Source: Gavia stellata (lineage: Eukaryota > Chordata > Aves > Gaviiformes > Gaviidae). From it: a DNA stretch of 64,000 bases. The translations under genes were made by a program, and so were the position numbers. Where the stretch lies: NCBI RefSeq assembly GCF_030936135.1, contig NW_026776913.1, positions 930,001 to 994,000 of the forward strand. The letters run 5' to 3'. A model generated the notes under the pieces. The model saw only the letters and a program-made list of their open reading frames with translations, was not told the DNA's origin and did not search any database. Below are positions 47,641-58,356 of this stretch, piece by piece; positions within the stretch are counted from its first letter, which is position 1, and each line of letters starts with the position of its first letter.

Positions 47641-48576
47641 ATGTCCAACAGCAGCTCCATCACCCAGTTCCTCCTCCTGGCATTCGCAGACACGCGGGAA
47701 CTGCAGCTCTTGCACTTCTGCCTCTTCCTGGGCATCTACCTGGCTGCCCTCCTGGGCAATGGCCTCATCATCACCGCCATAGCCTGCGACCACCACCTCC
47801 ACAGCCCCATGTACTTCTTCCTCCTCAACCTCTCACTGCTTGACCTGGGCTCCATCTCCACCACTGTCCCCAAAGCCATGGCCAATTCCCTCTGGGACAC
47901 CAGGGCCATCTCCTTTGCAGGATGTGCTGCCCAGGTCTTTTTCTTTCCCTTCTCAATGGTAGGTGAATATTTTCTTCTCACCATCATGGCCTATGACCGC
48001 TACATTGCCATCTGCAAACCCCTGCACTACGGGACCCTCCTGGGCAGCAGAGCTTGTGTCCACATGGCAGCAGCTGCCTGGGGCAGTGGGTTGCTCACTT
48101 CTCTGCTTCACACTGCCAATACATTTTCACTACCACTCTGCCAAGGCAATGCTGTGGACCAGTTCTTCTGTGAAATCCCACAGATCCTCAAGCTCTCCTG
48201 CTCAGACGCCTACCTCAGGGAGGTTGGGCTTATTGTGGTTAGTATCTTTGTGGACTTTGGGTGTTTTGTTTTCATTGTGCTGTCCTATGTGCAGATCTTG
48301 AGGGCTGTGCTGAGGATCCCCTCTGAGCAGGGACGGCATAAAGCCTTTTCCACATGCCTCCCTCATATGGCCGTGGTCTCCCTGTTTATCACTACTGCCA
48401 TGTTTGCCTACCTGAAGCCCCCCTCCATCTCCTCCCCATCCCTGGACCTGGTGGTGGCAGTTCTGTACTCAGTGGTGCCTCCAGCAGTGAACCCCCTCAT
48501 CTACAGCATGAGGAACCAGGAGCTGAAGGTCACACTGAAGAAGCTGATTCTGTCAGTAGTCTCTCAGAAGCATTAA
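47641..48576 (+). CDS. Olfactory receptor, OR14-like (OR14-4), intact
   Basis: Full-length 311-residue odorant GPCR with MSNSSSITQF at the N terminus, SPMYFFLLNLS, MAYDRYIAIC, RHKAFSTCLPHM and NPLIYSMRN, and three ECL2 cysteines. The ATG at 47641 is chosen by paralogue alignment; a non-overlapping-frame ATG sits 17 bases upstream at 47624. TM3 (FFFPFSMVGEYF), TM5 (VSIFVDFGC), TM6 (ITTAMFAYLK) and the tail (TLKKLILSVVSQKH) differ from OR14-1 and OR14-3. The region from DRYIAIC through TM4 is practically identical. A different odorant range is an inference from these pocket positions. Confidence 0.95.
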   Translation: MSNSSSITQFLLLAFADTRELQLLHFCLFLGIYLAALLGNGLIITAIACDHHLHSPMYFFLLNLSLLDLGSISTTVPKAMANSLWDTRAISFAGCAAQVFFFPFSMVGEYFLLTIMAYDRYIAICKPLHYGTLLGSRACVHMAAAAWGSGLLTSLLHTANTFSLPLCQGNAVDQFFCEIPQILKLSCSDAYLREVGLIVVSIFVDFGCFVFIVLSYVQILRAVLRIPSEQGRHKAFSTCLPHMAVVSLFITTAMFAYLKPPSISSPSLDLVVAVLYSVVPPAVNPLIYSMRNQELKVTLKKLILSVVSQKH

Positions 48577-48779
48577 CCTGCCCGTGTCTCTTTACAAGTC
48601 ATTCAAATCCACCTTGGAACCTCCTGTGCTTTGGGCATTTTATCTGTGATAACAATGTTTATCCAGGAACGGCTGCATCCACTCCACTCCACCAGAGGCA
48701 CGAACCCAGCCCGTCTGACCCAGAGGCCTGTTTGCATGTTTCTGGCACAATGGTACAGCCTCCCGTGTCGTGTCTCCGT

Positions 48780-48785
48780 AATAAA
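48780..48785 (+). terminator. Polyadenylation signal of OR14-4
   Basis: AATAAA lies 204 bases after the stop and is followed by AGGGGATTTCC, matching the OR14-1 3' context at 6992. Confidence 0.6.
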
Positions 48786-48789
48786 AGGG

Positions 48790-50009
48790 GATTTCCTCAT
48801 TGCCGGTGTCTGGTGGTTGGGTTCTTCCAAAGCTGAGGTCAGGTTGAAGAAATTGCCCTTACGAGGTCATGCTGCTTTGCTTGGGCTCTCCATGGGCTCA
48901 GGGGAGAAGGGCATGGGGCAACGTGTTAGGGAATGGGCCTGGGATGAGCCTTCACCTGTGGGTTCCCAGTGTCCCTGGAGATGGTGAATGATCCACAGGG
49001 ATCTGCATGGGACTGGCTCCGCATGGCTTGCAGGCACCACAGCCTGCTCGCTCTGCAGAGCACCACTGCCAGCTTGGGGTCCTGTGGGGAGCACAGCAAG
49101 GGGGCAAGAGAGGCCAGCCAGGCCAGCACGGACACAATTCCTTGGGAAAAGGCTCTCTGGGGGCAGGGACATCCCTGGACAAGAGCAAAGGAGCAACTCT
49201 GTGCTTCCGGAGGGGGGGGGAATAAATCACCAAGAGAAACCTATTTCTGCATGCACCAGCTCGGGGCAGGCTTCTGTATTGCTGGAGCAGCCGGAGCAGC
49301 CTGAGGAGCCCCTGGGCCAGGAGTCTTTTCCCGGGAGAGGGACTGGCACAGAGGGTCTTGCTGGCATTGGACGACAAGGATGTCTTGGAGACAGGAGCAG
49401 GGGACACAGGGAGACACTGGCCTCTGTCTCCTCATGCCATGGCTGGCCCTCAGCCCTGGAGCTGATGGGAAGGCTGAGACACCTCTCTGCCCCCCAGGAG
49501 TTACAGCGACTTCCAGAGGGGCTGGGGCTGGGGGGTTGAGTGCGCAGAGCTTTGCAGCACCCATCAGTGGGCACTGCCGTGGGGTCAGCCCAGAATGGGC
49601 TGCTTTTCTGGGCTGGGTAGGGGAGAGATGGGTGGGAGGTGGGAAGTGATGGGGAGAGCCAGAGAGGGACTGGGCTGGGCTTGAAAGTGCTCGGGAGAAG
49701 AACACACTAAAGTTAGCTGAGCTGTTGGACCATGCAGGGTGCGGACTCACGCGAGGGGGTTGGTGGTGCAGAACCAGGGCTCGTGGAAGGCAGCTGAGAC
49801 TTGCAGCCGCGGGAGGGATGAGGCTGCTCTGTGCTTTTGGAGGCATGGAGAGTTGGGGAAGGTGGGCCAGGGCATTTGTAACCCCTCAGCCTTTCTCGCT
49901 GGCTGTTTCCAACACTGGCAGCACACCCCAAGTTTACAGGTGAATTTTCCTGCCTGTCCATCTCCATTCTCCTGCTGGGCTCAGAGCTTGAATCACTTTG
50001 CTTGAAACA
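48790..50009. other. Unassigned G/C-rich region between OR14-4 and CR1
   Basis: Several long overlapping open frames occur on both strands because of high G+C. None shows a domain. No gene called. Confidence 0.45.
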
Positions 50010-50430
50010 AAGGACCTCCAGGATGGTCAGGGACTGGAGCACCTTTCCCATGAGGAGAGGCTGAGGGAGCTGAGCTAGTCCAGCCTGGAGAAAGGAAGGC
50101 TGAGAGGGACCTCATTGCTGCCTGCTACAAAAACATTCTAGAGAATAGAGGAAGAGGCTTTACACCATGGTGCATGGCCGGAGGACAATAGACTGTAGGT
50201 GGGAGGTGAAAGAGGAGAGATTAAGCCTGGAGATAAGGGAAGTCTATTTCACCATGAGCTGAGCCAAGCGTTGGAGCAGGTCACACAGAGATGCTGTGCA
50301 GACTCCGTCCCTGGAGGTTTTCAAACTCTGACTGGACCAAGCCTTAAACAACCTGGTCGGACACTTTTTTCTGGCAGGTTGGACTGCAAAACTCCCAAGG
50401 TCCCTTCCGACTTGAATTGATCCTATAATG
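50010..50430 (+). mobile_element. Old CR1 LINE 3' fragment
   Basis: Contains GAGAGGCTGAGGGAGCTGAG, CAGCCTGGAGAAAGGAAGGC, GGAGATAAGGGAAGTCTATT and the terminal GGTCCCTTCCGACTTGAATT. This is the order of a CR1 3' end. Frameshifted throughout. Confidence 0.75.
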
Positions 50431-50628
50431 TCAGGCCCTTTTTCTGACAGCAACAGAGCAAATGTTTATGGGACAAGAATCTTCCTCTGCTGCATGTGAC
50501 CACCTAAACTAACATCTAAGCCAGCAAAGAGACGTCAAGACCACCGTGTGACTCTCTCTCTGCAAAGACTGAGGGGTATCATTGACAGTCCTGAGCAGGA
50601 ACTGTCTTGGGGGCACAGGGCTCTGTGT

Positions 50629-51554
50629 GTTGTAAATACTCTGATTTTTTTAAAATAATCAAAATATGATCATATAGAAAGGTTAAATTTGATTAATAAA
50701 TGAAATAATAAGATACAAATGCATAAGTTAGGATTGTGAAGTTAGAAACAATAACCATAGGAACCTCACCAGGGAGTCACTGTTCCATTCTAAGGAACTA
50801 ATAGTAACGAGATGGAACAATGAAGAATTGAATAGAAAAGTCTTGCTTGAGTCCTGTGACCATGTGACCTGATATGCACCAATGATGCTGCTTGGAAAAT
50901 TCCTTACCTTTCCCATCTTGATTTGAATATCAAGAATGCCGATCAATAGATATTAATAGAAATAACCATTGATTATTTTAAGTATGGATATTGATAGAAT
51001 AGTATAGTCCAAAGAGCGATTAATAAAAATTAAATTACATATATATTTTGTATGAAGGTAACTAGGTATGATTTATCTGTGATTTATTCATAAACTAACT
51101 GTTGAACAATGTAGCATTGTGAAGAGGTAGAATTTGCTTGTCAAGAGAATGATAAGTTGTAGGCCTGGTCAGTAAACCGGGGAAAACTAAAGAAGATTCC
51201 AAGAATGGGATTTTGCAACCAACCTGAGCATGCGCAAAGATTGGCTTCAACTAAAGGACACCATGAGGAAGACTATGGCCGACCACCAGAGGACCTTTAG
51301 ACGACCACCTGTATACCTGAAGGCGCATGCGTCACGAGCATTTACATATATTAATGAGTTCTTGGAAATTGTATGAATATGTTAATTGTTTCTTGGAAAT
51401 ATGATGAATATGTATACTTTGATTGTATATAACTTTTGTAGCAGAGAAACTAAGCACGCACACGAGGTGGAGCGATCTCCTGTGCGTCCAGCACTGCAAT
51501 AAAGAAGTGCCTGCTCACCTACATACACTGTGTAGATGAGTTTTTATATTACAG
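50629..51554 (+). mobile_element. Probable solo LTR of an endogenous retrovirus
   Basis: An A/T-rich ~0.9 kb block with an LTR-like end: TATATAA at about 51426, a short leader, AATAAA at about 51500, a U5-like stretch (GAAGTGCCTGCTCACC) and a terminal TTACA at 51554. No flanking coding region, primer-binding site or second LTR was found. The 5' limit is uncertain and no target-site duplication was confirmed. Confidence 0.5.
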
Positions 51555-52554
51555 ATTTGTAACATGTGCAAGACACAAAATGACCTTTTTTAAAATGCTG
51601 CCAGCCTGATAAGAGACATGTTTAGAAAATGTCAATAAAAATAAAGCAAAGAACTAAACATGAAGATGCAAAGCAAAGAAAATGTTTAAAAACACTTTTC
51701 AGCTTTTAAAATCTTCATTGTTTTATTTTCTTGTGTTTTAATATACTGGTCAATGGGGGGAATTTGTGTCCTTGTTCTTTTTTTTTTTTTTTAAAAGGAA
51801 GGTTTTTTCCAGAACTGGGTTTAGATGTAAGACACAAATGCCTTCAGCTATGGGGACACAGGCACCTCCTGCCAGTACAGATGCCCTGGACACCCCCTGC
51901 CCAGCCTGAAACTGTAGCTCCCGAGAAGCTCTGCTCTCCCACACATCCTGTCTGATAGCTGCCAGTCCCGTGCAAAACCTCAGGTACACTCAGGTCTCTA
52001 AAAGTGGCCCTGGATATTTTATGGTCAGACAGACAAGGTCTGCCTGGAAAGATGAACAAATCTGCAACATTAAAAAAACATATATAAACACATTTTCATC
52101 AGCTGAAACAATGGAGTACTTCTAATATAATGGCAATGTTTTCACACCATGTCAGAATGGGAATTTGCAGGAATTGCATTGATCATAGGAGAAAAAATAG
52201 TCATCTCCTGTACTTGCATTACGACTACTCTATCTATTATATTACGTTGCATATTTAATGTCCCTCATCTTTCAGGTGTTCCTACCTCTCCTGGTTAAAT
52301 GACCATGTCTAAGGGCATCTTTTCAGCAGATGTATTGGGACATTTGCCCTTCCCATTGCTGGCCAGATTTCCCACTCCCCTTGCTCTTTGTTCATTCAAA
52401 TACCGTCCACCCATCTGGTTGCTGCTTTGAGCGTCAGGGAGTTAGAAACTTGCCCCATCTTTCTGAAGTCACGTTAATTCTTTAATCAGCTCCTTAATTG
52501 CGTTTCTACCTATCTCTTCCTATCTCTCTCTCTAAACCATTTCTTGCACGGCTA
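51555..52554. other. Unassigned A/T-rich spacer
   Basis: Poly-T run at 51779-51792. No gene or recognised repeat. Confidence 0.45.
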
Positions 52555-53400
52555 TCGTTGTTGGCCATCTCCACCACAGGATGCCCTACACTGTCCCACA
52601 CTTGCACCTGTTTCCCTGCAGGCTGTAGACCCACTATCCGCTTCCCCACCTTGCTGTCACCCTCACAGGTCCCTGCCTGTACCGATGTCTCTCTTTGAAA
52701 CAGAAAGCCATGGGCTGATCACAGACAAACACCGCCAGCCCCGGTGACCTCTTGTTGCACCATGGCATAACCCTTCAAGTGACATTTCATTTTCTCTCAT
52801 GTCTAGTCTCAGCCTCCAAAGCTTTTCCTTTCTCATGCCTCTTCCTCTACAAAGAAAAGCTTCATCCTCTCTGAAACCACTTTTCAAGTAGTTGCAGGCT
52901 ACTCCAACATTGCTCTGGCCTCTATGTCATGAGGCCAAAGCAGCCCAGGTCCCTCAGCCTCTCTGCACGAGTCATGTGATTCAGCCCCTTCACCCCATCT
53001 TGGCAGACGTCCTCTGGACCTTCTCCAGTTCCTCCCCACTCCTGCAGAACATGGAGCCCCACACCAGGACACATTATTTTGGATGTGGCCACACCAGTGC
53101 TGAGTCAAGGAGGGAGGTAACTGCCCTTGTCTGGGTCGCCACGCTCCTCCTAATTCAGCCCCATATGCAGCTGGCCTTATTCGTGCCCAGCATGCTCCAC
53201 TGGCTCCTAGAGCATCCCTTGTAGTGACCATGGCCTTCTCCATAGGGACACTCCTCAGCCATCAGCTCCAAGCTTGCCCTGATACATGCCCTGATGCAGA
53301 ACTGGCCACTTCTCCTTGTAAAGCTTGGTGAGCTTTCTCTTGGAGAAATCTCAGAGTTTCTCGAGGTCCCCCAGAACTGAAGCTTCATTGTGTCAGCTGT
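52555..53400 (-). mobile_element. Old CR1-like LINE fragment
   Basis: The - strand shows CR1-style text: GGAGAAGGTCCAGAGGACGT, CTGAGGGACCTGGGCTGC and GGTGGTTTCAGAGAGGATGA, the same sub-family as 23950-24600. Strongly decayed; ends approximate. Confidence 0.6.
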
Positions 53401-54039
53401 TAATGGGTGCGTGTAGGTGGCTCACCCTGTCCTGTGGTGCCTCGAACAAGACGACAGCATGAGGAACTGAAGGACATGATGGATCATAAAAGGAGGTACT
53501 AGTTTAATGGACTTGCTGACCAAGGTAAGAATTCCCAAGGCAGCCATCCCAGAAACACCAAAGGAGAGCAACAGGCAAGCAAAGCCAGGGCCAGTGGGTA
53601 AAGTGAAAACAGAGGTGGGCTTCTTGTATGAGAGGCATTGAGGATGACCAAAGGGAAGAACTTGGGATGGGGGAATCAGGGAAAAAGGAAGTTGGAGGTG
53701 AAGCAAAGGGTACAAGCAGGGCTGCTTATGGATACCTGCCAAGTAGCCCTCAATCTGAGCAGGGACATCAGCATGGCTGGGCACACCTCTGCTGTGCCTG
53801 TCCAGGAATGCACACAGAGAGGGGAGCAAACAGGAGGAATTTGGAGTCTGTGGGCAGTTCCTGAGCTGTAATCTGACTTAGATACCAGAGACACAGTCAG
53901 ACAGCTCACACCACTGGAATGTGGCCATGGCTGGATGCAGGCTCTTGAGGAAGGACGGGGCAGGTCAGTGAGGAGGGGAAGTTGCCCTGTATGTGGGCGA
54001 GCAGCAGGAAAGCATGGAGCTCTGCTTGTGACAGACGAT
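53401..54039. other. Unassigned spacer
   Basis: Nothing recognised with confidence. It may belong to the 5' part of the following CR1. Confidence 0.35.
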
Positions 54040-55860
54040 GAGCCAGATGAGAGCTGATGGAGCAGGATAAGTGGGCAGACCAACGTGGGTAACGTAGTCG
54101 GTGTCTGCTGTGGACCAACCGTATTCGGAAGAAGCAGCAGATGAGGCCTTCTTCAGACAAGTAGAAGCCTCTCGTTCACAGACCTTGGTCCTCATGGGGG
54201 GCATTAGCCAGTCAGGCACCTGCCCGAGGGGCAGCACAGCAGGGCACAAGACACCCAGGAGGGTTCTGGAGGGCACCGAGAACATGCTGAGCATTCAGAG
54301 AGGGTGTTAGGAAAGTCAACGTCCATCTCGAGTTCAATCTGGTAATTCAGCCTGGATGTGAAAGGCCTCAACAAAGGATTCAACAACAGTCCAGGAGCAA
54401 GAGGAAGGCTTGGGAAAATGCAGGCCTACTGCTAGATGGGGCAGAGACCCTAGTGACAGAGAGCACAGAAAGGGCCAAGGTACTCCATGCCTTTTCCTCT
54501 CTGAGTTTACTGGTAAGACCAACCTTCAGGAATCCCAGGCACCCAAGACCAGAAGCAAGGAGCAAGGAAGACTTTCTCTTGGTGCAGGAGTCTCAGGTTA
54601 GGGAACGTTTAAGCAAACTGCACATGCGTAAGTCCTTGGGACCTGAGAGGATGCTCTCATGAGTGCTGAGGAAGCTGGCTGACGTCATTGTAGGCCACTT
54701 GAAACCATGTGTGCAAGGTCATGGTGACTGAGTGAGGGTCCTGAGGGCTAGAAGAAAACAAAGGTAAAACCTATCTTGAAGCAGGGCAAGGAGGAGGATG
54801 CAGGGAGCTGTCAGCCTGTCTCCCATTATACCCCTATAGACAAGCTGAGCAAATATGGTCTAGATAAGTGGAAAAGGAGGTGGACTGGAAACTGATGGAA
54901 TGGCTGGTCCCAGAGGGTTGTGTCCAGTGGCACAAAGTCCAGCTGGAGGATAATCAGCAGTGGTGTTGCAAAGGGGTTGTTACTGGGTCCCATTCTATTC
55001 AACTTTTCATTACAGTGCTGGATGATGGGACCAAAGGCATCCTGAGCAAGTTTGTGGATGATACAAAATTGGGAGGAGTGGCTGATACACCGGCTGGTTG
55101 CACTGCCGCTCAGAAGGACCTGGGCAGGCTGGTGAACTGGCTAGAGAGGAACCTCATGAAGTTCAACAACGGGAAACACAAAGTCCTGCCCGTGGGCAGG
55201 AATAACTCCATGGCCCAGTACAGGCTGGGGGCTGACTGGCTGGAAAGCAGGTTTCTAGAGAAGGATCAGGGGGTCCTGGTGGAAACCAAGCTGGCCACGA
55301 GCCAGCAGTGTGGCTGTGTGGCAAAGCAGACCTACAGCCTCCTGGGCTGCATTCAGGAGAGCTTGGCCAGCAGGTCGAGAGAGGTGGTCCTGCCCCTCTA
55401 GTCAGCACTGGTGAGGCCACATCTGGAGTGCTATGTCCAGTGCTGGGATGCCCAGCAAAAGAGAGACATGGACTTACTGGAGCGAGTCCAGCAAAGGGCC
55501 ACAAATATGATGAAGGCACACAAGCATCTGTCAGAAGGAGAGGCTGAGAGAGCTGGGACTTTTTAGCCTGAAGAAGGGAAGGTTCATGGGGATCTCATCA
55601 ATGTGTATCGATACCCGATGGCAGGGAACGAAGATCAGGGAGCCAGACTCTTCTCCATGCTGCCCAGTGACAGACAATGGGTAGAATCTGAAGCACAGGA
55701 ACTTCCATCTCAACACAAGAAAACACTTTTCTACTGTGAGGGTGGTTGATCACTGCAACAGGTTATCCAGAGAGGTTGTGGAGTCTCCATCCATGGAGAT
55801 ACTCAAAACCCAGCTGGACCCTGTATTGGGCAACCTGCTCTAGGCTAGGCTAGGCAATCT
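54040..55860 (+). mobile_element. CR1 LINE, ~1.8 kb, decayed
   Basis: Longest CR1 here. ORF2 text runs from an AEVLHAF-like segment (54470) and LGPERM- (54640), through TGSHSIQLFITVLDDGTKGI and FVDDTKLGGVADTPAG at 55050, to SREVVLPL at 55390, then a TAG in place of the expected Tyr of PLYSALVRP. The 3' part follows to about 55860 (ATCACTGCAACAGGTTATCC at 55749). The RT catalytic motif reads FVDD. Frameshifts and stops make it inactive. Confidence 0.8.
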
Positions 55861-56984
55861 CCAGAGATACTGCCAAGAAGGGTCAGAAGGAACCAATGGA
55901 GGTGTCTAGTGCTACGATGTGCTCTGAGCAGGGAGAGCTTGTCAGTAGGATCACGTTGGTCAGTGCTTTCTCCACTTGAGTTTTGAAAATCTCTGAGCCC
56001 CACACTCTGTGCTAATCAACTATGAAAGTGACTGGTTGTTTTCTTAAACCTCAGTTGAAATTTCCCTTCTAGCTTCTTGTCCTCATTGTCTCTTGTCCTC
56101 TTCTGCCCTTCCTGACTGCCAGGCAGATCCTCATGCCTACTCTGACCATGGACAATCACAACCTTCTCTCCAAGTGTGGCCTCATTGAGATCCCCTGCGA
56201 CTGCACAGCCAAGCATTGGTGGCCAGCTCCAAGCAGAGCTACACCCTGGGGGTCCCTGCATGGGCTCAGAGGAGGGCATGTGGAGACACCCAGCACCTCA
56301 CACAGAGGGAATGTGGCAGTGCCTGTGGGCTGGCACCAAGGCAGAGTTTGAGGCAGAAGGGGTGAGCAGAGAAGCCCTCCAGCAGCTCCTCTGCATACCT
56401 GGTCAGGGAGTAATGCACTTGGTGGTTATCGTGAGTGAGGACGATGGCATGGGAGGGGAGGTACTACGAGCTGTGGTGCAGGGCACTGGGGCTCAGCCCT
56501 GCTCTGGGGCCTGCCAGGGTCTGGGCATGTGTGAGCCCATGCAGGTCTGGCTGTTCCCCCAGTGCAGACACTGAGCCCAGCAAGAGGATGGAGCCGGTCA
56601 TATTTCAAAGATCAGCCTTCACCTGGTCCACGGTGAATGGCCAGGGCTGGAAATGGCTGGTATGGGGAACGAGGACTGGGCGTGACTTTGGGGTAAGGGC
56701 CAGCGCATGGGGTGGAGGAGGCTGTCTCAAGGGCATGTGCTGGGCACAGAGACCAAGGGACAGCAGCAAACTCATATGGCTCCCCAATATCTTCCCAGGG
56801 CCCCGAGTTCGTGGTGCTGCTCTGCAGAGCTATTTGGCTGTGGTGCCTGGGGCCACCAGTGACTCCACACTGGCCTTGCTGGTCAGGGAGGGAAGCAGCT
56901 CCAGCTGGATGGGGATGACTGCTGCTAATCTCCCCAGTGCTCTGGGGAGATCCCATTTCATTACAGGGATGCCATGGGGGAGGT
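55861..56984. other. Unassigned sequence upstream of the minisatellite
   Basis: No gene recognised. A 186-codon + strand frame (56435-56995) lacks any known motif and overlaps open frames in other phases. Confidence 0.4.
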
Positions 56985-57249
56985 ATAACCCATGAGCACA
57001 CAGCGGTGGCAGTAGGAGGGGTGTGAGGTCACCATCACTATAACCCATGAGCACACAGCGGTGGCAGTAGGAGGGGTGTGAGGTCACCATCACTATAACC
57101 CATGAGCACACAGCAGTGGCAGTAGGAGGGTATGAGGTCACCATCACTATAACCCATGAGCACACAGCAGTGGCAGTAGGAGGGTATGAGGTCACCATCA
57201 CTATAACCCAGGCGCACACAGCAGTGGCAGTAGGAGGGTATGAGGTCAC
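56985..57249 (+). repeat. Minisatellite, 4.9 copies of a 55/54-bp unit
   Basis: Units start at 56985, 57040, 57095, 57149 and 57203 with ATAACCCATGAGCACACAGC. The first two units are 55 bp and contain GGAGGGGTGTGAGG. The next two are 54 bp with GGAGGGTATGAGG. The fifth is cut after AGGTCAC. Confidence 0.95.
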
Positions 57250-58289
57250 GTCACCAGTGGCAGCCCATGGCCATCGGGGCTTGGTGCAGAGCGGCCGTGT
57301 GCTGTCACAAGGGCATCACGGGGGACAGGAGCTGCCCGGCCCCATGCCTGCGAGGCCGAAGGAGCAGCCCCTGCAGCCCTGGCTGGAGCAGTCGGGGTGG
57401 GGGTGGCTCGGGGGCACCGCAGGGATGTGCCAGGGCACGGCGCCAGGGGGAAACCACAGACTTCCTGCCTGGGCGTGATGGGGGGGAGCGCGGGGAGCAC
57501 TGCGAGGCCACGTGGGCTGTGGTTTGTGCACCTGCAGGCTGCAGCTCCGGAGCCACCCGCGGGGAATAACGGCCCCTCGGTGACATGCCAAGAGTCAGGG
57601 ATGCATGTGAGCCTGCGGGCTGCATGTCTGCTGCCAGGACAGGGACACATCCCAGCTCCAGCTCATTTGAAGGGACCTTCCATGGGGCTCTCCAGGGAGG
57701 GACAGGCGAGCCAGCATTCCTGGCATGGGGCTCTGGCCTGGGCTAAGGCCCTTTCGCAGCTGCTGCTCCCAGTGCAGCGGGGTCTGTAGCAGGGGCAGGG
57801 GCTGTTCCCTTCCCTTCCTGACACAGCCCTCAGTGCAGTCCCAGCCCTGCGGTTCCCATGGCAGGGGGATGGCTGGACACTCGCGCCTTGGGCTCTTGGA
57901 TGTGCCCAACACAGGAGATGCTCAGTGCTCCTGGTCCACACAGCAGGGTTCAAGGGGTGAAAAAATGCATTTCCCCCACTACAACCGGCCCTGTCCTGTG
58001 ATGTCCCACCACCACAGTGACGTGACATTTGCAGCGGAGCCATCCCTCATATATGGTCATGAATTGAACTGGAGAAGTTCATTGGAGGGCTCGGCTGTGT
58101 CGGAGGGGAGATAGCTCCCGATAATGTCTAAAAAGGTGCTGCTGCTGCTTCGATTGGCTCCTTCTGTAGCTGGGCTGGCATCTGCGGAGATATATTGCCA
58201 TCCCGCTGTCATTGTCCCCATGAGTCCCCAGGTGCTGTGGCAGGGAGTGTGGCAGAGCAGGGATGCGCTGGCAGGGCAGAAGGCTCAGG
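57250..58289. other. Region 5' of the SRCR gene
   Basis: G/C-rich, presumably carrying the promoter and 5' UTR of the scavenger-receptor gene. No clear TATA box or conserved site could be assigned. Open frames here have no recognised domains. Confidence 0.4.
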
Positions 58290-58356
58290 ATGGGCACAGA
58301 GGGACTCCTGTCCCCTGAGGTGCTGTGGCTGCTGCTCTGGGTGCAGCTGTGCAGAG
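58290..58356 (+). CDS. SRCR gene exon 1: signal peptide
   Basis: Encodes [20 protein letters not shown] then CR and the first base of the next codon, ending at donor GAG|GTAAGT. A hydrophobic core (LWLLLWVQL) fits a secretory signal. The ATG at 58290 has A at -3 and G at +4. The in-frame ATG at 58263 has a weaker context and would add nine mostly basic residues. Confidence 0.8.

Noticed and set aside
48988-49846. Long open frames on both strands in the G/C-rich stretch after OR14-4
   Set aside because: Simultaneous open frames in several phases are explained by few stop codons in G/C-rich DNA. No motif seen.
56830-57249. 139-codon - strand frame with an 18-residue repeat as a repeat protein
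   Set aside because: It is the translation of the minisatellite and loses periodicity where units are 55 bp. No start context or homology.
57000-57249. CRISPR-like array from regular repeats
   Set aside because: There are no variable spacers; the units are directly adjacent, so it is an ordinary eukaryotic minisatellite.
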